Of a stretch of DNA of 64,000 bases, positions 12,340 through 24,086 are shown piece after piece. This DNA is from Jacaranda mimosifolia. Taxonomy: Eukaryota; Streptophyta; Magnoliopsida; Lamiales; Bignoniaceae. Within the stretch, counting starts at the first letter, position 1. The number at the start of each line of letters is the position of its first letter. A program made the position numbers and the translations under genes. The notes beneath the pieces were generated by a model, which ran no database searches, was not told the origin of the DNA, and saw only the letters and a list, made by a program, of their open reading frames with translations. Where the stretch lies: assembly GCA_018894105.1 (NCBI GenBank), contig CM032129.1, forward strand, positions 29,715,468-29,779,467, given 5' to 3'.

Positions 12340-12790
12340 ATTGGAAAAGAATAAATTAGTGACGAAGTAGTAAGTGACAATGTAAAAATTGTGATAACTG
12401 ATTATGTATATTATGTGACAAAAAATCTTGTTTTGTCACCTCGATAATATTTACAAACTAAGTTTTCACAATATTAGTGTTTAACTTGTCACCATTTATA
12501 TTAGTGACAACTTAGTGATAATTAAAATGTTTTCATAAATTATAGTGACGATCTTTATTGTCACTTCGTTGTTACCATAGGGTGTCACTAATTGCCAATG
12601 ATGACAACTTAAAATATTACTTTTTGTCAATATTGAGTCATATTGTAACAATAAAAATTATTGTTGTTTAAGAAATATTATTAGTGACAAAGAAAAGGTA
12701 TTGTCATCTAATATATGTCATTAGTAACAATTTTTACTTTATACTTTATTTTTTTGTCACCAATATTATATCTTCTGTAGTATAATAATT
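12340..12790. repeat. CACTA-like subterminal repeat field
   Basis: The short words TTAGTGACAA, TTGTCAC and their complements recur every 20-60 bp on both strands. Such dense short repeats are typical of CACTA transposon ends. Clean CACTA termini were not found here. Confidence 0.35.
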
Positions 12791-13814
12791 TTTTTAATGT
12801 GACGAGTATGATCAAGAAAAGAAAAAAAATATATTCCTGCAATCAAAAAAATTCTTATTCCAATATTCCTTGATTAGCCTGCCACAAAGAATTAAAGTAA
12901 TAAATATTATTTATAACCAAACAATTTTGTACTTGTATACCATTGATTAAAACATATTTCATTTTAATATAAAAATTGATACACAAAATAAAAAATATAT
13001 GAAAACAATAAAAACAAAGGTTGAGAATGAAATATACAACCAAAAAAGCTCATATACTGAATCTAGAATTTTTGCTTTTATTTGCTTCTTATCTTATATT
13101 ATTTTTCTTTTCCCTTAGCAGCAAAAGATGCATGCATACATTATGCCTTGGTTTGGGTAATAAAGTACTAGTAATGAATATACTTATAAATACATTTGTC
13201 TTTCCCCTTTGGTCCCTAAAATGTGCAAATTTTATGCCTTTTCTTTCCTGTAAATTAATTATATTTCACTTGGGATATTTTTTGATTATCCTATATATTT
13301 AGTAGCTAATTACTTAAGTCATTTCTTTAATGTATATATACCTTAGAGTTATGTAATATATATATATATATATATCAATATATTTTTAAATAATAAATAT
13401 TATAAAGTGAATAATATTTAAATGTAATTTCTATTATATATTTTAAATAAAATTTTTTTATAAGTATGTATATATATTTTATACATAATTAATCATTTAT
13501 TTGAAAATATTTGATATACTAAAACATTACATAGTTTCTAAATAGTAATTTGTATATTTTTCAATATACATATTTTAATGCATGGCTAATTAGTTATGTT
13601 AATATTTATTTAGATGCTTGTATATTTTTATAGATAATTCAATTTAAGCTTAGATTTTTGTAACATATTAATATTGTTCTTCAATATTAACATTATTTCA
13701 ATATATTTACATAAGAAATTAAAAATAGTATAATTATGTAGATGTTTGTATATTTTTATAAAAATATTTTTCATCAATTCAACATATTTATATTTATATA
13801 TATTATGTGAGAGT

Positions 13815-14395
13815 CACTACAAGAAAATAAAAATTAGTGGCAATATATTAATTAGTGACAATGTAAAAATTGTAATTACCAACTATATATATTATGTGGC
13901 AAAAATATTTATTTTGTCACAGTAGTAATTTTTGCACTCTTAATATCTACGAAATTTGTGCTTAAATTATTACTATTAACTATTAACGATACATTAATAA
14001 TAACAACTTATATAGTGACACAAATTTTGTTATTGTTACTACCTTATCATTATATATATTAATATATATGTCATCAACTTAATGTTTGGACTTTGAATTA
14101 GTAAGGAAAATGTTGATCAAGAAAACTTTTTTCATTATATTTTAGTTTTTGACCCTTGTATGTTTCTTTCTTTCTTTTTTTTTCCTCTTTAAATTTCTTG
14201 ATCCAAAATATAGTATTTGCTAATAATAATAAGTTTAAACATTAGTTTTTATCACTGTTAAAATTATATTATGACAAAATAAAGATTGTTATATATGATC
14301 ACTTAAAAATTAGTAATACTAGTGATAAAATAAACATTACTATCATTTTGAGATAATTTTTACATTATCACTAATATTATACTCTTCTTGGTAAA
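13815..14395. repeat. CACTA-like element remnant
   Basis: The left edge reads CACTACAAGAAAATAAAAAT, close to a CACTA terminus. Inside it repeat TTAGTGACAATGTAAAAATT and TTTTGTCACAG, words shared with 12340-12790. The right terminus is eroded (a TCTTCTTGG remnant near 14385), so only the left end is convincing. Confidence 0.45.
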
Positions 14396-14651
14396 CACTT
14401 ATTTAAAAAAATATTTATTGCACAAACCAACCCCTATTTTGAATACAATTTTTGTAAATATTTATTTAGATGTTTGTATAAATACAAGATATACATACAT
14501 ATATATATTGATAATATTTAATACAAAAGTACTTACCTAAACCAATTTACTATATATACAATTAGGTTAACAAGTATTAAACTAAACATCAAGATAATGT
14601 TTAAAATTAACCATTATAAACCGTTCTTTTTTATATATAATAATTTATCAA

Positions 14652-14757
14652 GTGGCATGTGGTTCAATGACATAAATTTTCCACAAAATGTGGGAAGTCA
14701 GGAGTTCAAGCTCGAACAAGCTCTTGATGTGCGTATGTATGTATAAATATATATATA
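14652..14757 (+). repeat. SINE-like repeat
   Basis: The words AAGTGGCATGTGG (like a pol III A box) and GGAGTTCAAGCTC (like a B box) are about 45 bp apart, and a GTATGTATGTATAAAT tail follows. The layout fits a tRNA-derived SINE. No target duplication was established. Confidence 0.4.
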
Positions 14758-14759
14758 TG

Positions 14760-15817
14760 TCTATATTATTACTATAGTACAACAGTATGGGACCCACAAT
14801 TACTCAATTTTGATTGTAATTTTGGCCAAGTGATAAATTTTCAGAAATTTGAGTTTTTTAATTAAATTCAAAAAATTTCATTAATTGTTGGTTATTAAAC
14901 TTGATATTATTTATTTCGTTTTTAAAGATATTTATTCTTATTTATCTCTAATTGATATGGATGTATTATATTTGAAAAGAAAAATCTTCATTAGATAAAA
15001 GATTTCTTTTTTGAGTTTTCAGTTGATGAATCGAAATTGATAATCTCTCTTTCATATCATTGATGAAATAATGTTATAGATATTTAGATATGTCAAAACT
15101 CTTCTATGCATGTCTATCTATACTATTATATAAAACACAACGGTGTGGAACCCACAATTACTCAATTTTGATTGTAATTTTGGCCAAGTGGCGAATTCTC
15201 AGAATTTTGAGTTTTTTTAATTAAATTCAAAAAATTTCATTAATTGTTGATTATTAAACTTGATATTATTTATTTCGTTTTTAAAGATATTTATTCTTAT
15301 TTATCTCTAATTGATATGGATGTATTATATTTGAAAAGAAAATTTTTCATTAGATAAATGATTTCCTTTTTGAGTTTTCCGTTGATGAATCGAAATTGAT
15401 AATCTCTCTTTTATATCATTGATGAGATAATATTATAGATGTTTAGATATGTTAAAACTCTTCTATGCATGTCTATACTATTATATATAGCACAACGGTG
15501 TGGAACTCATAATTGTGCAATTTTAACCAAATTTTAAATTCTTAGAATTTTGAGTAATTAAACTTAAAAATTAATTTTTAGTTATTAAATTTGATATTAT
15601 TTATTCCTTTTAAAGATATCTGATTTTTAAAAATTATTTTCTTGATTAGAAAATATTTTTATTTATCTCTAATCTCAAAAAATAATTGCATTTTATGTAC
15701 AAAATCTTTTTTATCTGTACTTTCAATATAAGGAAGATTTCTTGATTATTTGAACTTTATAGTTTGATAAGTGTTTCATGATTTTTTTTTTTTTTTATCT
15801 TTAATAACTAATTTATA
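14760..15817 (+). repeat. Tandem ~350-bp repeats, each starting with a Helitron-like 5' end
   Basis: Three units begin at 14760, 15117 and 15472 with TCTATA(C/T)TATTA, spaced 357 and 355 bp. Units 1 and 2 are nearly identical over their length: TACTCAATTTTGATTGTAAT, TTGATATGGATGTATTATAT and AACTCTTCTATGCATG recur in the same order. Unit 3 is more diverged. The spacing and the TC start suggest repeated capture or duplication of a Helitron 5' terminus. Confidence 0.7.
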
Positions 15818-17392
15818 TCTATACTGCTATATATAAAGTCTTCCAAAAGTCATTTCATTATTATTATTAGGTTCTAGCATTTTTTTTCACTCTATTCTTC
15901 GTGTCCTCTTTATTTTCTAGCATTTTTTTTCTATCTCTTTGTGTGCATCTTTAGGTCATTATTCAAAGTGTTTATTATTTATTTGATTTTATCGTTTACC
16001 TTTTTTATTTTGTTTTCTCTTTTTATTTTGATTTATTTTAGGCATATTACATGATTGAAGAGATTTTTTGAATTTTAATGCTATAATTTTCTTTTCAACC
16101 TAAATAAAGTCTATCATTTAGCTTTTATTACTATTAAATTTGTAAATTTCTATATCTGTTTTGTTTACTACTTAGTTTATGTAATCAATTCATTTATTAT
16201 GAAATTTATTAACTACGCTTAATATTTTTAATTTAACTTTATTTGTATTGGTTACATTTTTCTCCTTAATTATTGGTAAATTGTTTCATTTAATTTTTAT
16301 TTTATTTAAATTATTATACATTTGGCATCCTTTTACTCATTTTTTGAATCAAGTTATTTTTTTATTGTTAAATTTTGTAATTTATTTTTCAATTCGCTTT
16401 TTTAGCTCATCTAAGTTTATAGTTTTATAGGATGAGATCTATTTTTCTGTTTTAATATTTTTAAAATTTATTTCACTTTTTGAATATTTATAATTTTAGA
16501 AGTATGTCATTTAATTTTATTTTATATTCATATATTTGTAATTATGTATGTATAAATATGTATAATTCGAATTGCTTTTAAAAAATTTATATACTACATC
16601 AATATATATTCTTAGATCATTTTTTATATATTTAAAAAAAAATTATGAGATGATTATTTCAATAGAAAATACACATATTAACTTTTTAAGTTTATATCTC
16701 TAGACATTATTTAGTCTATCAATCTATATATATATATATAATTTTATTTTATTTTTTGTTTAAATTTTGATTGTTTGAAAGGTTAACAACTTTTTTTTTA
16801 TTCAATTTTTTTCTGCTATTTGTGAAATATAATATGAAAATCCAATTATATTCATAAAAAAATTTGAGAAAGAACATAATAATTTATTTTTTTATATTTT
16901 ATTTTACATTCTAATTTCATCCTCATATCCTATCACTAATTCCTATTTAAAATTAATTTTGAACTTATAATTACTTTATCAATTTACTATGATTTTAGCT
17001 TTGCATTACTAATATCTAACTTTTTTCTTCACTTAATTATTCGATAACTAAGCTATGAGTTAAATTAAAATGTTTCTATGAACTTATATACTAGTATTGA
17101 TCTTAACTTTGTAATTATTTTATATATTTATTTTAATTTTAATTTTTTTTTTTTTATCTTTACTATCATAGTTTTCTCTTGACTTAATTGATTTTAATGT
17201 TAATCAAAAACTAAAATTAAATAAGATTTTTCTAATCCTTGGCAACTAATATATTATCTAATTCTTTATATTTTAAGTTTTAATTTAATATATACTAATC
17301 ATATTCTAAGTCTAAAATAATCTTAAAGTAGTATAATTTTAAATTTTTTCAAACAACTTTCAAGCAATCAATCTTGTGTTCTATATCATTCT

Positions 17393-17433
<41 letters not shown>

Positions 17434-17766
17434 TTTTTAATACAACTATCTACTAGCTTTTGATCGCGTAATATTTTTTTTAATAAAGTACATAATCATA
17501 TTCATAGATTTTTATTTTTTGTTGTTTTAAATTTTTTTAACTTCTCACTGAATAATTTTGAAATTTATTTTTTATGACATAATGTATATGAGATGTCTTT
17601 ATATGTTGCAAACTTTTAAATACTAAAATTTTAAATTTTAAATTTAATTTTACTAATTACATGATATTTTTGCTATATTTTTATTTTAGTTATATTTATA
17701 ATTCAATCATTATATTACTATATAGTAATTTTAAAGAATCTGTGCATAGCACAGGGATAATGCTAG
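15818..17766 (+). mobile_element. Helitron, non-autonomous
   Basis: The 5' end is TCTATACTGCTATATATAAA, preceded by A. The 3' end is a perfect 6-bp hairpin, CTGTGC-ATA-GCACAG, followed 8 bp later by GCTAG and then T. That is the CTRR|T signature of Helitrons, which insert between A and T and make no target duplication. The 1.95-kb interior is AT-rich and shows no Rep/helicase gene. If one of the outer 5' ends (14760, 15117, 15472) is the true start, the element is up to 3.0 kb long. Confidence 0.75.
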
Positions 17767-17835
17767 TATATATATATATATATAAAATAACTTGTATTAT
17801 TTATACTTGGGCCAATCCTTTGGTCTAGCCAACTG

Positions 17836-18091
17836 AAAGGATCTTCTGATCAATCCAGAGATCATTTGGATTTCATTAGTAATGAGGATTCAAAATATCA
17901 CGAATTGATCAATCAAAGAGAGATTCAATCATTAAAAGAAAGATTGATTATTTGGGATCCTTCCCTTCTTCAAACGGAAGGAATAGTTATAGAATCAGAT
18001 CAATTGTTGAAATGCCTTTCTGGATATTCCTCAATGTCCCCGCTATTCACGGAACGTGATCATCTGCTTCCGGAAGAAATTCTTCGATCAA
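17836..18091 (+). pseudogene. Chloroplast ycf2 fragment in nuclear DNA (NUPT)
   Basis: The reading frame from 17848 gives [20 protein letters not shown] and then [27 protein letters not shown] and HLLPEEI, matching an internal part of plastid ycf2. A short in-frame segment is missing between FTERD and HLLPEEI compared with the plastid protein I know. Homology stops at about 18091, where a local repeat takes over. Only about 85 codons are present with no start of their own, so it cannot be a functional ycf2. It lies 69 bp beyond the Helitron 3' end. Confidence 0.88.
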
Positions 18092-18092
18092 A

Positions 18093-18420
18093 TTATTGTC
18101 TTGTACCCAACAAAATTAATTGAGTATTATTTCAAACTAGATTAAACAAACACGTCCTAGGATTAATTAGTTCTCAAGACATCATACAAAAATAGCTAGA
18201 AAGCAAATTAAGCAATCTATTTAATTTTGTGCATTTATACCATGTTTAATTTAAACCAACAAAAATAGTGTAGCTCTAATTATAAGATGGTTGGGATGTA
18301 TTAATTACGGTGTATTTAATACCTTTGAATCAAATGGGGTAGGCCGTAGGTGGTAATAAAGTGTTGCCCTTTGATTTAAGAATGAATAATTAATTTTTTT
18401 TTTCAATAAATAAAATTTAC
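18093..18420 (+). repeat. Local duplicated segment, copy A
   Basis: AATTATTGTCTTGTACCCAA, then ATTAAACAAACACGTCC, then GTGTATTTAATACCTTTGAA occur in the same order at about 20074-20160 and 21300-21450. The second copy is interrupted by two MITEs. The similarity is partial and no gene is recognisable. Confidence 0.4.
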
Positions 18421-20073
18421 TTAAAATAAAGAACGACAACAAAAATAAAACTAAAAATGTTTTTGCTTTCCTTTTTTCGCTTCTTATTTTCCCTCAATTA
18501 AATGGTTTGGGGATAATAAAGAATGAGTATATATATACACGTCTTGTCCCTTTAGTTTGGTCCCCTCTCGTTGGCCAAAATTTTATCCTTCACTCCTTAA
18601 ATTGATCATATTTTACTTTTATTTTTATAAGTTGTTGATTTTGATGGCAAATTTGTCCTTTTCATTTTAGTTCGTTTTTGTTTTTTTGCACATTATATAT
18701 ATTTTTTTATTGTTAAAATTAGTGCATCAGTTACAATTTATTTATAGCTGATGCTAAAAAAAATGTAATTTTAAATACAAAATTAACATAGTTAAATTCG
18801 AAATAAATACTTTCATAGCTAACTTTTTCTACAATCAATTAGTAGCTGATGACTATTCTTTTTCTACATATATTAATTTTTATAGTGCATGGTTAATTGT
18901 TGTACTACCTACAAACAATGGTACGAATTGATAACTAATAATTTTTATTACTTGTTATTTAAAAAATTACATTTGCTATAAAAATTTGCATGTAATAATT
19001 TATAGCCATTATAACTGATTATAAAATTAATTTTGCAATAATTTTTTTATAATAAATACTTAATTTTTCATAGTATTTCTTAAAAAGTTATAAAATTCAC
19101 TAGAAAGTGTTACATGTGTCCCGCATGAAATGTCAAAAACGAGAGTTTTTTCTGAAAATTTTGTGAACTAATTAAAGAATTCAAATTTGCGTACGGAGAT
19201 ACTCTTCTACACTCAATTTTGTGAGACAAACCTAACTTGAAACTGAAATTAATTCTGTATGTAGTTCATTTTTCATCAATATTTTTTCAATTTCAGGTGC
19301 TTAAATGAAAAAATATAGATGTTTGTGTATTTTTAGGTATAAAAACTTTTAATAAATAAAATTGCAAATATTAATATTTATATACGTTTTACATAATCAC
19401 TTTATTATTAAAATATTTGATGCACATTTGTAAATATATATTCTACTTAGATGTTTTATTGTATATTTTTGAATATAAATATTTTCATGCATTGCTTAGT
19501 TATGGGTAGTATATTAATTTTTTTCTTCATTTTAGTGTATTATATGTTAAAAATAAAATAGGTTTAATATTATTATCAAATTACAAACAATATGTGAATA
19601 TTGTTTGTATATATTTTAATATAATTTTTAATAAATACAATAGATACACATATACATGATTATATGTATAAATATTTACATATTTTATAAATATCCATTT
19701 ATTTAAAAATATTAAATATTACAAAATGGTTAATAATTAATTGGAATACTTTTGTATACTTTTAAGTACAAATAATTTCGACAATGGTATATATCGTTAG
19801 TACATAGTTAATGTATAAACTATGAAACATGAAGGCCAAAAGGTTAAAACCCTAGAAAACTCTTCTTTTTATTTACTTTAAAACTTTTTTCATATATATT
19901 TTGTTGGTAGTTACGTACAAAATATTTTATGCTTCGTCCTTATAAGTATAATTTTTTTAAATAATCATCAGTAAAAATTGAAAAAATGAATACAGCATAT
20001 TGCATGCTGTAAAAAATGCATGCCCATTCTCGCATTTTATTTTAATCCTTTAATTTCACGCAGACAAGCCTTT
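18421..20073. other. AT-rich intergenic
   Basis: No gene is seen. The stretch 18715-19060 contains repeated AGCTGATG/CATCAG and TTATAGCC words that may be the remains of a small DNA transposon. The rest is AT-rich without recognisable structure. Confidence 0.35.
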
Positions 20074-20189
20074 CAGACCCAATTATTGTCTTGTACTCAG
20101 CAAAACTTGGAGTTCTGTTTTCATCTAATTAAACAAACAAATCCCAAAATTAGTTATTACAAGATAACATAAAAAACAAAAAGCAAAGT

Positions 20190-20497
20190 TATGTTTGGTT
20201 GTGTTTTTTGTTTGGTTTTATTATGTATTTTGGAAGAATGAATTATTAGAAAATGTGAAAATTATTTTTTGGTTTGCTTGTTTATGTTTTGGGGGAAACA
20301 TTTTCACTGTAGCAATCAAATCAATATTCTTTTATTGAAGTAATTATTTTAATATTAGAATAATAATAATATAATATATATATAATATATGTATGTATAT
20401 ATTAAAAAATGTGCATTTTGAAGGAAAAACAAAAAATATGTTTAATTATATTTCCCAAAAATAATATTGTTTTGAAAAAATATAACCAAATAAAGCC
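20190..20497 (+). mobile_element. MITE, 'GGTTATATTTT' family, copy 2
   Basis: It runs from TTATGTTTGGTTGTGTTTTT to AAAAATATAACCAAATAAAG and shares ordered internal motifs with 11840-12190, such as TGTGCATTTTGAAGGAAAAA and ATTTTAATATTAGAATAATA. Confidence 0.6.
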
Positions 20498-20975
20498 AAT
20501 ATAAATGACCTATTTCAATATTCTCGACCCTCTTATTCAGTCTCGTTATATCACAATGGGGGGAGTTGTGACCACGACTGATGTTGAAAGGGAATAAATG
20601 AAAAAAATAGCACTTCTCTTATTTTGATGGCCTAATCCGATCAGTAATTCACAAAATTTAATAAATTCATCAGTGAGAGCGATGATGCATGGACTAAAGT
20701 TATTTTAATTTTTTTTTATACTTCGTTATGATTCGAACTCCTAAAATTATTTTAAAATGAAATCCTTAGCCATGATAATATCGCCGAGTTTGCAATATAG
20801 ATAAAACTGTCCGAAATGACTTTTTAAGGGGCAAAATTTTTATATCACACTAAATCTCTATCCCACATTTAGGAGGAACTAAAGACTGGTCATGCTTAAA
20901 AGTCTTTTTATTAAAGAGCAAAACTCATGGTATTTGTATGATAATACATAGTGGCAAATTATGTAAGTTTAATAG

Positions 20976-21297
20976 AGGGTGTTTTGGCTGAGCTTATAAG
21001 CTCATCAAAATATCTTGTAAGATGTTTGAGAGTTTATAAGATGTTAAAGAGTATTTGGTAAACTTTTTTAAAAAATGGCTTATAAACTCCACAAATAAGA
21101 CGTTAAAAACTTATAAACTCTCTTTAAAAAAAATAAAGGGCCTCTAACTTATTTTGAAGATTTTAATAAGTTTTTTTAATTTTAATCATATTAATTATAA
21201 AATTATTATTATTAATATCTTATAAATTTTAATATTTTATTTTATTTTATTCAAATATTTTATAAGATATTTTAAATAAATTTAATCAAACGCCCTC
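20976..21297 (+). mobile_element. MITE, 'GAGGGTGTTTGG' family, best-preserved copy
   Basis: The left end GAGGGTGTTTTGGCTGAGCT is matched by the inverted right end GAGGGCGTTTGATTAAATTT. The interior has TTATAAGCTC and ATCTTGTAAGATG palindromes. The flanking target duplication could not be fixed; TA or TTA is possible. Confidence 0.6.
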
Positions 21298-21450
21298 TTA
21301 GTCAAATGTATAAATTCCAGTGTATTCAATATCTTTGAATAAGCGGACTTAGGTGTTCTTCTTCAATTTAGGGATGAATGGAGGACCGGAAGCACATGGG
21401 TAAAGACACGTTTGGCAGAGGAGTAATAGTTTTGTCAATAAACAAAATCT

Positions 21451-21757
21451 ACTAGGAATAGCTTCATCTTTTCCAAATTTCAGAATTCAGAATTTGCTTA
21501 CCACACGCAAAATCTTGCAGGGCATTTATGTGTAATCTTGTGACAGCTGGTTGGTTGGGAGGCCTGCAGAGTATTCAGTGCAGTTAAGTACAAACATATA
21601 TAAACAATTAAAATAATGCTTTACAGAACAAATTTTGCCCAGCACTTAGAACAATTATTTTTATCATTATTTTAATGAAAAACTTCAAAGAAATATAATA
21701 ATAAGGAATTATAAAATTCTAAATCTTATAGAAAAGGTTCGATCTGCAAGAAACATA
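21451..21757. other. Intergenic, nothing recognised
   Basis: AT-rich, without a credible ORF or repeat. Confidence 0.35.
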
Positions 21758-22230
21758 GGGAGTGTTTGATTATATTTTCTCAATATAAAATTATTTTGAG
21801 AAAATATAACTAAATATACATTCATTTTCTTTCCAAAATATTATTTTTTTTTTTTTCAAAATACCCTATTCTATCATTCATTATCCACAAAACTTCCCAA
21901 TTTTTCAATATATACATACATATATATTATATATATGATATATATATTTTATTATTATTTTAATAATAAAAAACCATTCAATTCTACTTTCACTCCAAAC
22001 ACCTAATAAAAAGGTATTAATTTGGTTGCTATAGTAAAAAATATATTCCCTCAAAATATAAATAAATATACCAAAACTCTCCAAAATCAATTTTTAATTA
22101 TTCCTCAAACATAAACAAAAACTCATTATATTTCTCAATGCAACTTTCACATTTTCTAACATCACTTTTAATATTTATTCTCTTAAAATATATATTAAAA
22201 TTACACAAAAAAATATAACCAAACAATACC
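21758..22230 (-). mobile_element. MITE, 'GGTTATATTTT' family, inverted copy
   Basis: The ends are GGGAGTGTTTGATTATATTT and, inverted, GGTATTGTTTGGTTATATTT. The motifs of copies 1 and 2 appear in reverse order and orientation, such as TAATTTGGTTGCTATAGT. About 470 bp long, with internal TA repeats. Confidence 0.6.
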
Positions 22231-22566
22231 ACAACGATTTCCCTTGTATTCTTAAAAAAATTGTGTGTGTATATATATATATATATATGTGTGTGTGTGA
22301 AGATGCGGATTCTCTGTGGAAACTCTGGTAAAAAATCAGACACAGTTGTCTACACTCTACACCAAATCTGACGGCTGTAGTAGTACTATCTCATCAGAAT
22401 TCATTAAGTCTAGCAAAAGTTGGTAGTAATTTTGGGTCTAATTTAATTGCCCAGTTCTCTCTTGTTGCACAGTGGCCCTTGGCCATGGCTGCCACTTCCA
22501 ATAACCAACTTACGGCACAATAATACAAAACGACTTCAAAGTTTAAATTTCGTATACCAATGAGTT

Positions 22567-23467
22567 GGGTTGTCAATGAGTCGGATTCAGATCGAATCAT
22601 ATTATATTCAAATTCGAATTCAAAAATAATATGTTATATTTAAATTCAATTCAAGATCCATTAGATCTGTAGTTGATATAACTATATTCGAATCAAAATA
22701 AAAGTTGGATATCCGTCCAACCCGTCGGATATAAAAAAAAATAAATTTAAATATTTAAATTATCATATATTTATTAGTTTTCTAAAAATTTAGTAAAATC
22801 CAAATTCAAAATAATCCTCCTTAAAAAAAATACACAATAGATTAATGAATAAGTTTTTAAGTCTTTTGATCATTTAAAAGTAACAATAGAATTTATCTTA
22901 ATCACATTCATTTATCAAGTTATTATATTTTAGGTTTTGTTGCCAATAAATAATAGTACTTATTTGGCATTATAAATACATAGTTATACTTGATTATTCA
23001 ATCAACTAACTATAAATTCAACGTTTCATAAAAAAGAAACTCATTTTTATCAAATTGAGATTTGCATTGTATTCTTGTTATATTATTGCATTCAGCTCAT
23101 ACTCATTATTCTTCCCCCATCATTTTTTGTTATAAAAATAGATAAACAAATGATGTAATTGTGATGAAAATAAGCTCAAAATCTAATAATTTACACAGAA
23201 TTTTATATACTACATAGGAGTTTATTACTTCCTTAACCCAAATATCTATATTGGCATTATTACAAGAATTGTGTATACATATGTAAAATACTAAATATAT
23301 TCGAATCCGATTTATGAATGGATTTGATCGAGCTATATCCATATTCGCTTCATTTATTTCGGATTACGAACTTTTTTAATTGGATTATATCCATCGAATC
23401 TTTTATCAATTAAATATTCTAAACAATCAGATCAAATTTGAATTATAATCCACTCCATTGACAACCC
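22567..23467. mobile_element. 0.9-kb TIR element with GGGTTGTCAATG ends
   Basis: The left end GGGTTGTCAATGAGTCGGAT and the inverted right end GGGTTGTCAATGGAGTGGAT are nearly identical inverted repeats. The interior carries TCGAATCCGA and AATTCGAATTC palindromes and no transposase. Such ends occur in hAT-like non-autonomous elements. No 8-bp target duplication was visible, so the superfamily is open. Confidence 0.6.
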
Positions 23468-24086
23468 TATCACTCAGCAATTGATTGGATAATCACTTAA
23501 TTGAATAATTTTAAATGTATGTACATATATAAATATATAAAAATTTAAATTCTATAGTAATATATCAAATTTAGACCCTAAAAATATAAATGAAAAAATT
23601 TCAAAAAATAAAAGGCAAATTAATTAAATGAAAGGACTATTGAATCAACCTAATTAAGTCCACTTAAGATGAGCTCCACATCTTAAGAAAGTTCAAATCC
23701 ATCGATAACTTAATTGGTATAAATATTAATTCATACAATCAAAAAAGATATCTAAGTAATTTCTCAATTTGAGCTCTGATTTTATGTGAACGTGTTTCAT
23801 GAATATAATAGAAGTCCATCATTTCATTGATTTACAAGAAGAATTTCAAATCTATTTTTATACGAACATCGTGTATGAGTATTACTGTATTAATTTATTT
23901 TAATATTTATTTATTAATAGTTGGGGAATTGTTATTAATACCCTTTTTTTATTTTAAGATAAGTATGGACGCGACTTTCGTTTAAAAGATTGGCATAAAA
24001 TAATGTCGCATTTGATTGAGTTTCAAAATATATGTGGCCGCTCCATCGCGGAACTACTGATAAATCCTTTCGGACAAGCGCCGGAA
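23468..24086. other. Upstream region of the pseudouridine synthase gene
   Basis: This 0.6-kb AT-rich stretch presumably holds the promoter and 5' leader. An in-frame upstream ATG at 24003 exists, giving a possible 28-residue N-terminal extension, but that extension is less like a transit peptide than the sequence starting at 24087. No clear TATA box was identified. Confidence 0.4.

Larger units (their letters stand above)
11330..14650. other. AT-rich intergenic block made of old repeats
   Basis: No gene is seen over 3.3 kb. It contains a MITE at about 11840-12190 and two CACTA-like repeat fields at 12340-12790 and 13815-14395. The segment 13021-13260 shows weak similarity to 18380-18560. Confidence 0.5.
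20074..21450 (+). repeat. Local duplicated segment, copy B, split by MITEs
   Basis: This corresponds to 18093-18420, with the two halves at about 20074-20185 and 21300-21450. Between them are a GGTTATATTTT-family MITE, a SINE-like minus-strand repeat (B-box-like GGAGTTCGAATC at about 20728) and a GAGGGTGTTTGG-family MITE. Confidence 0.35.

Noticed and set aside
17866..18123. An 85-codon plus-strand gene.
   Set aside because: It is an internal ycf2 fragment transferred from the plastid, without its own start or complete domains.
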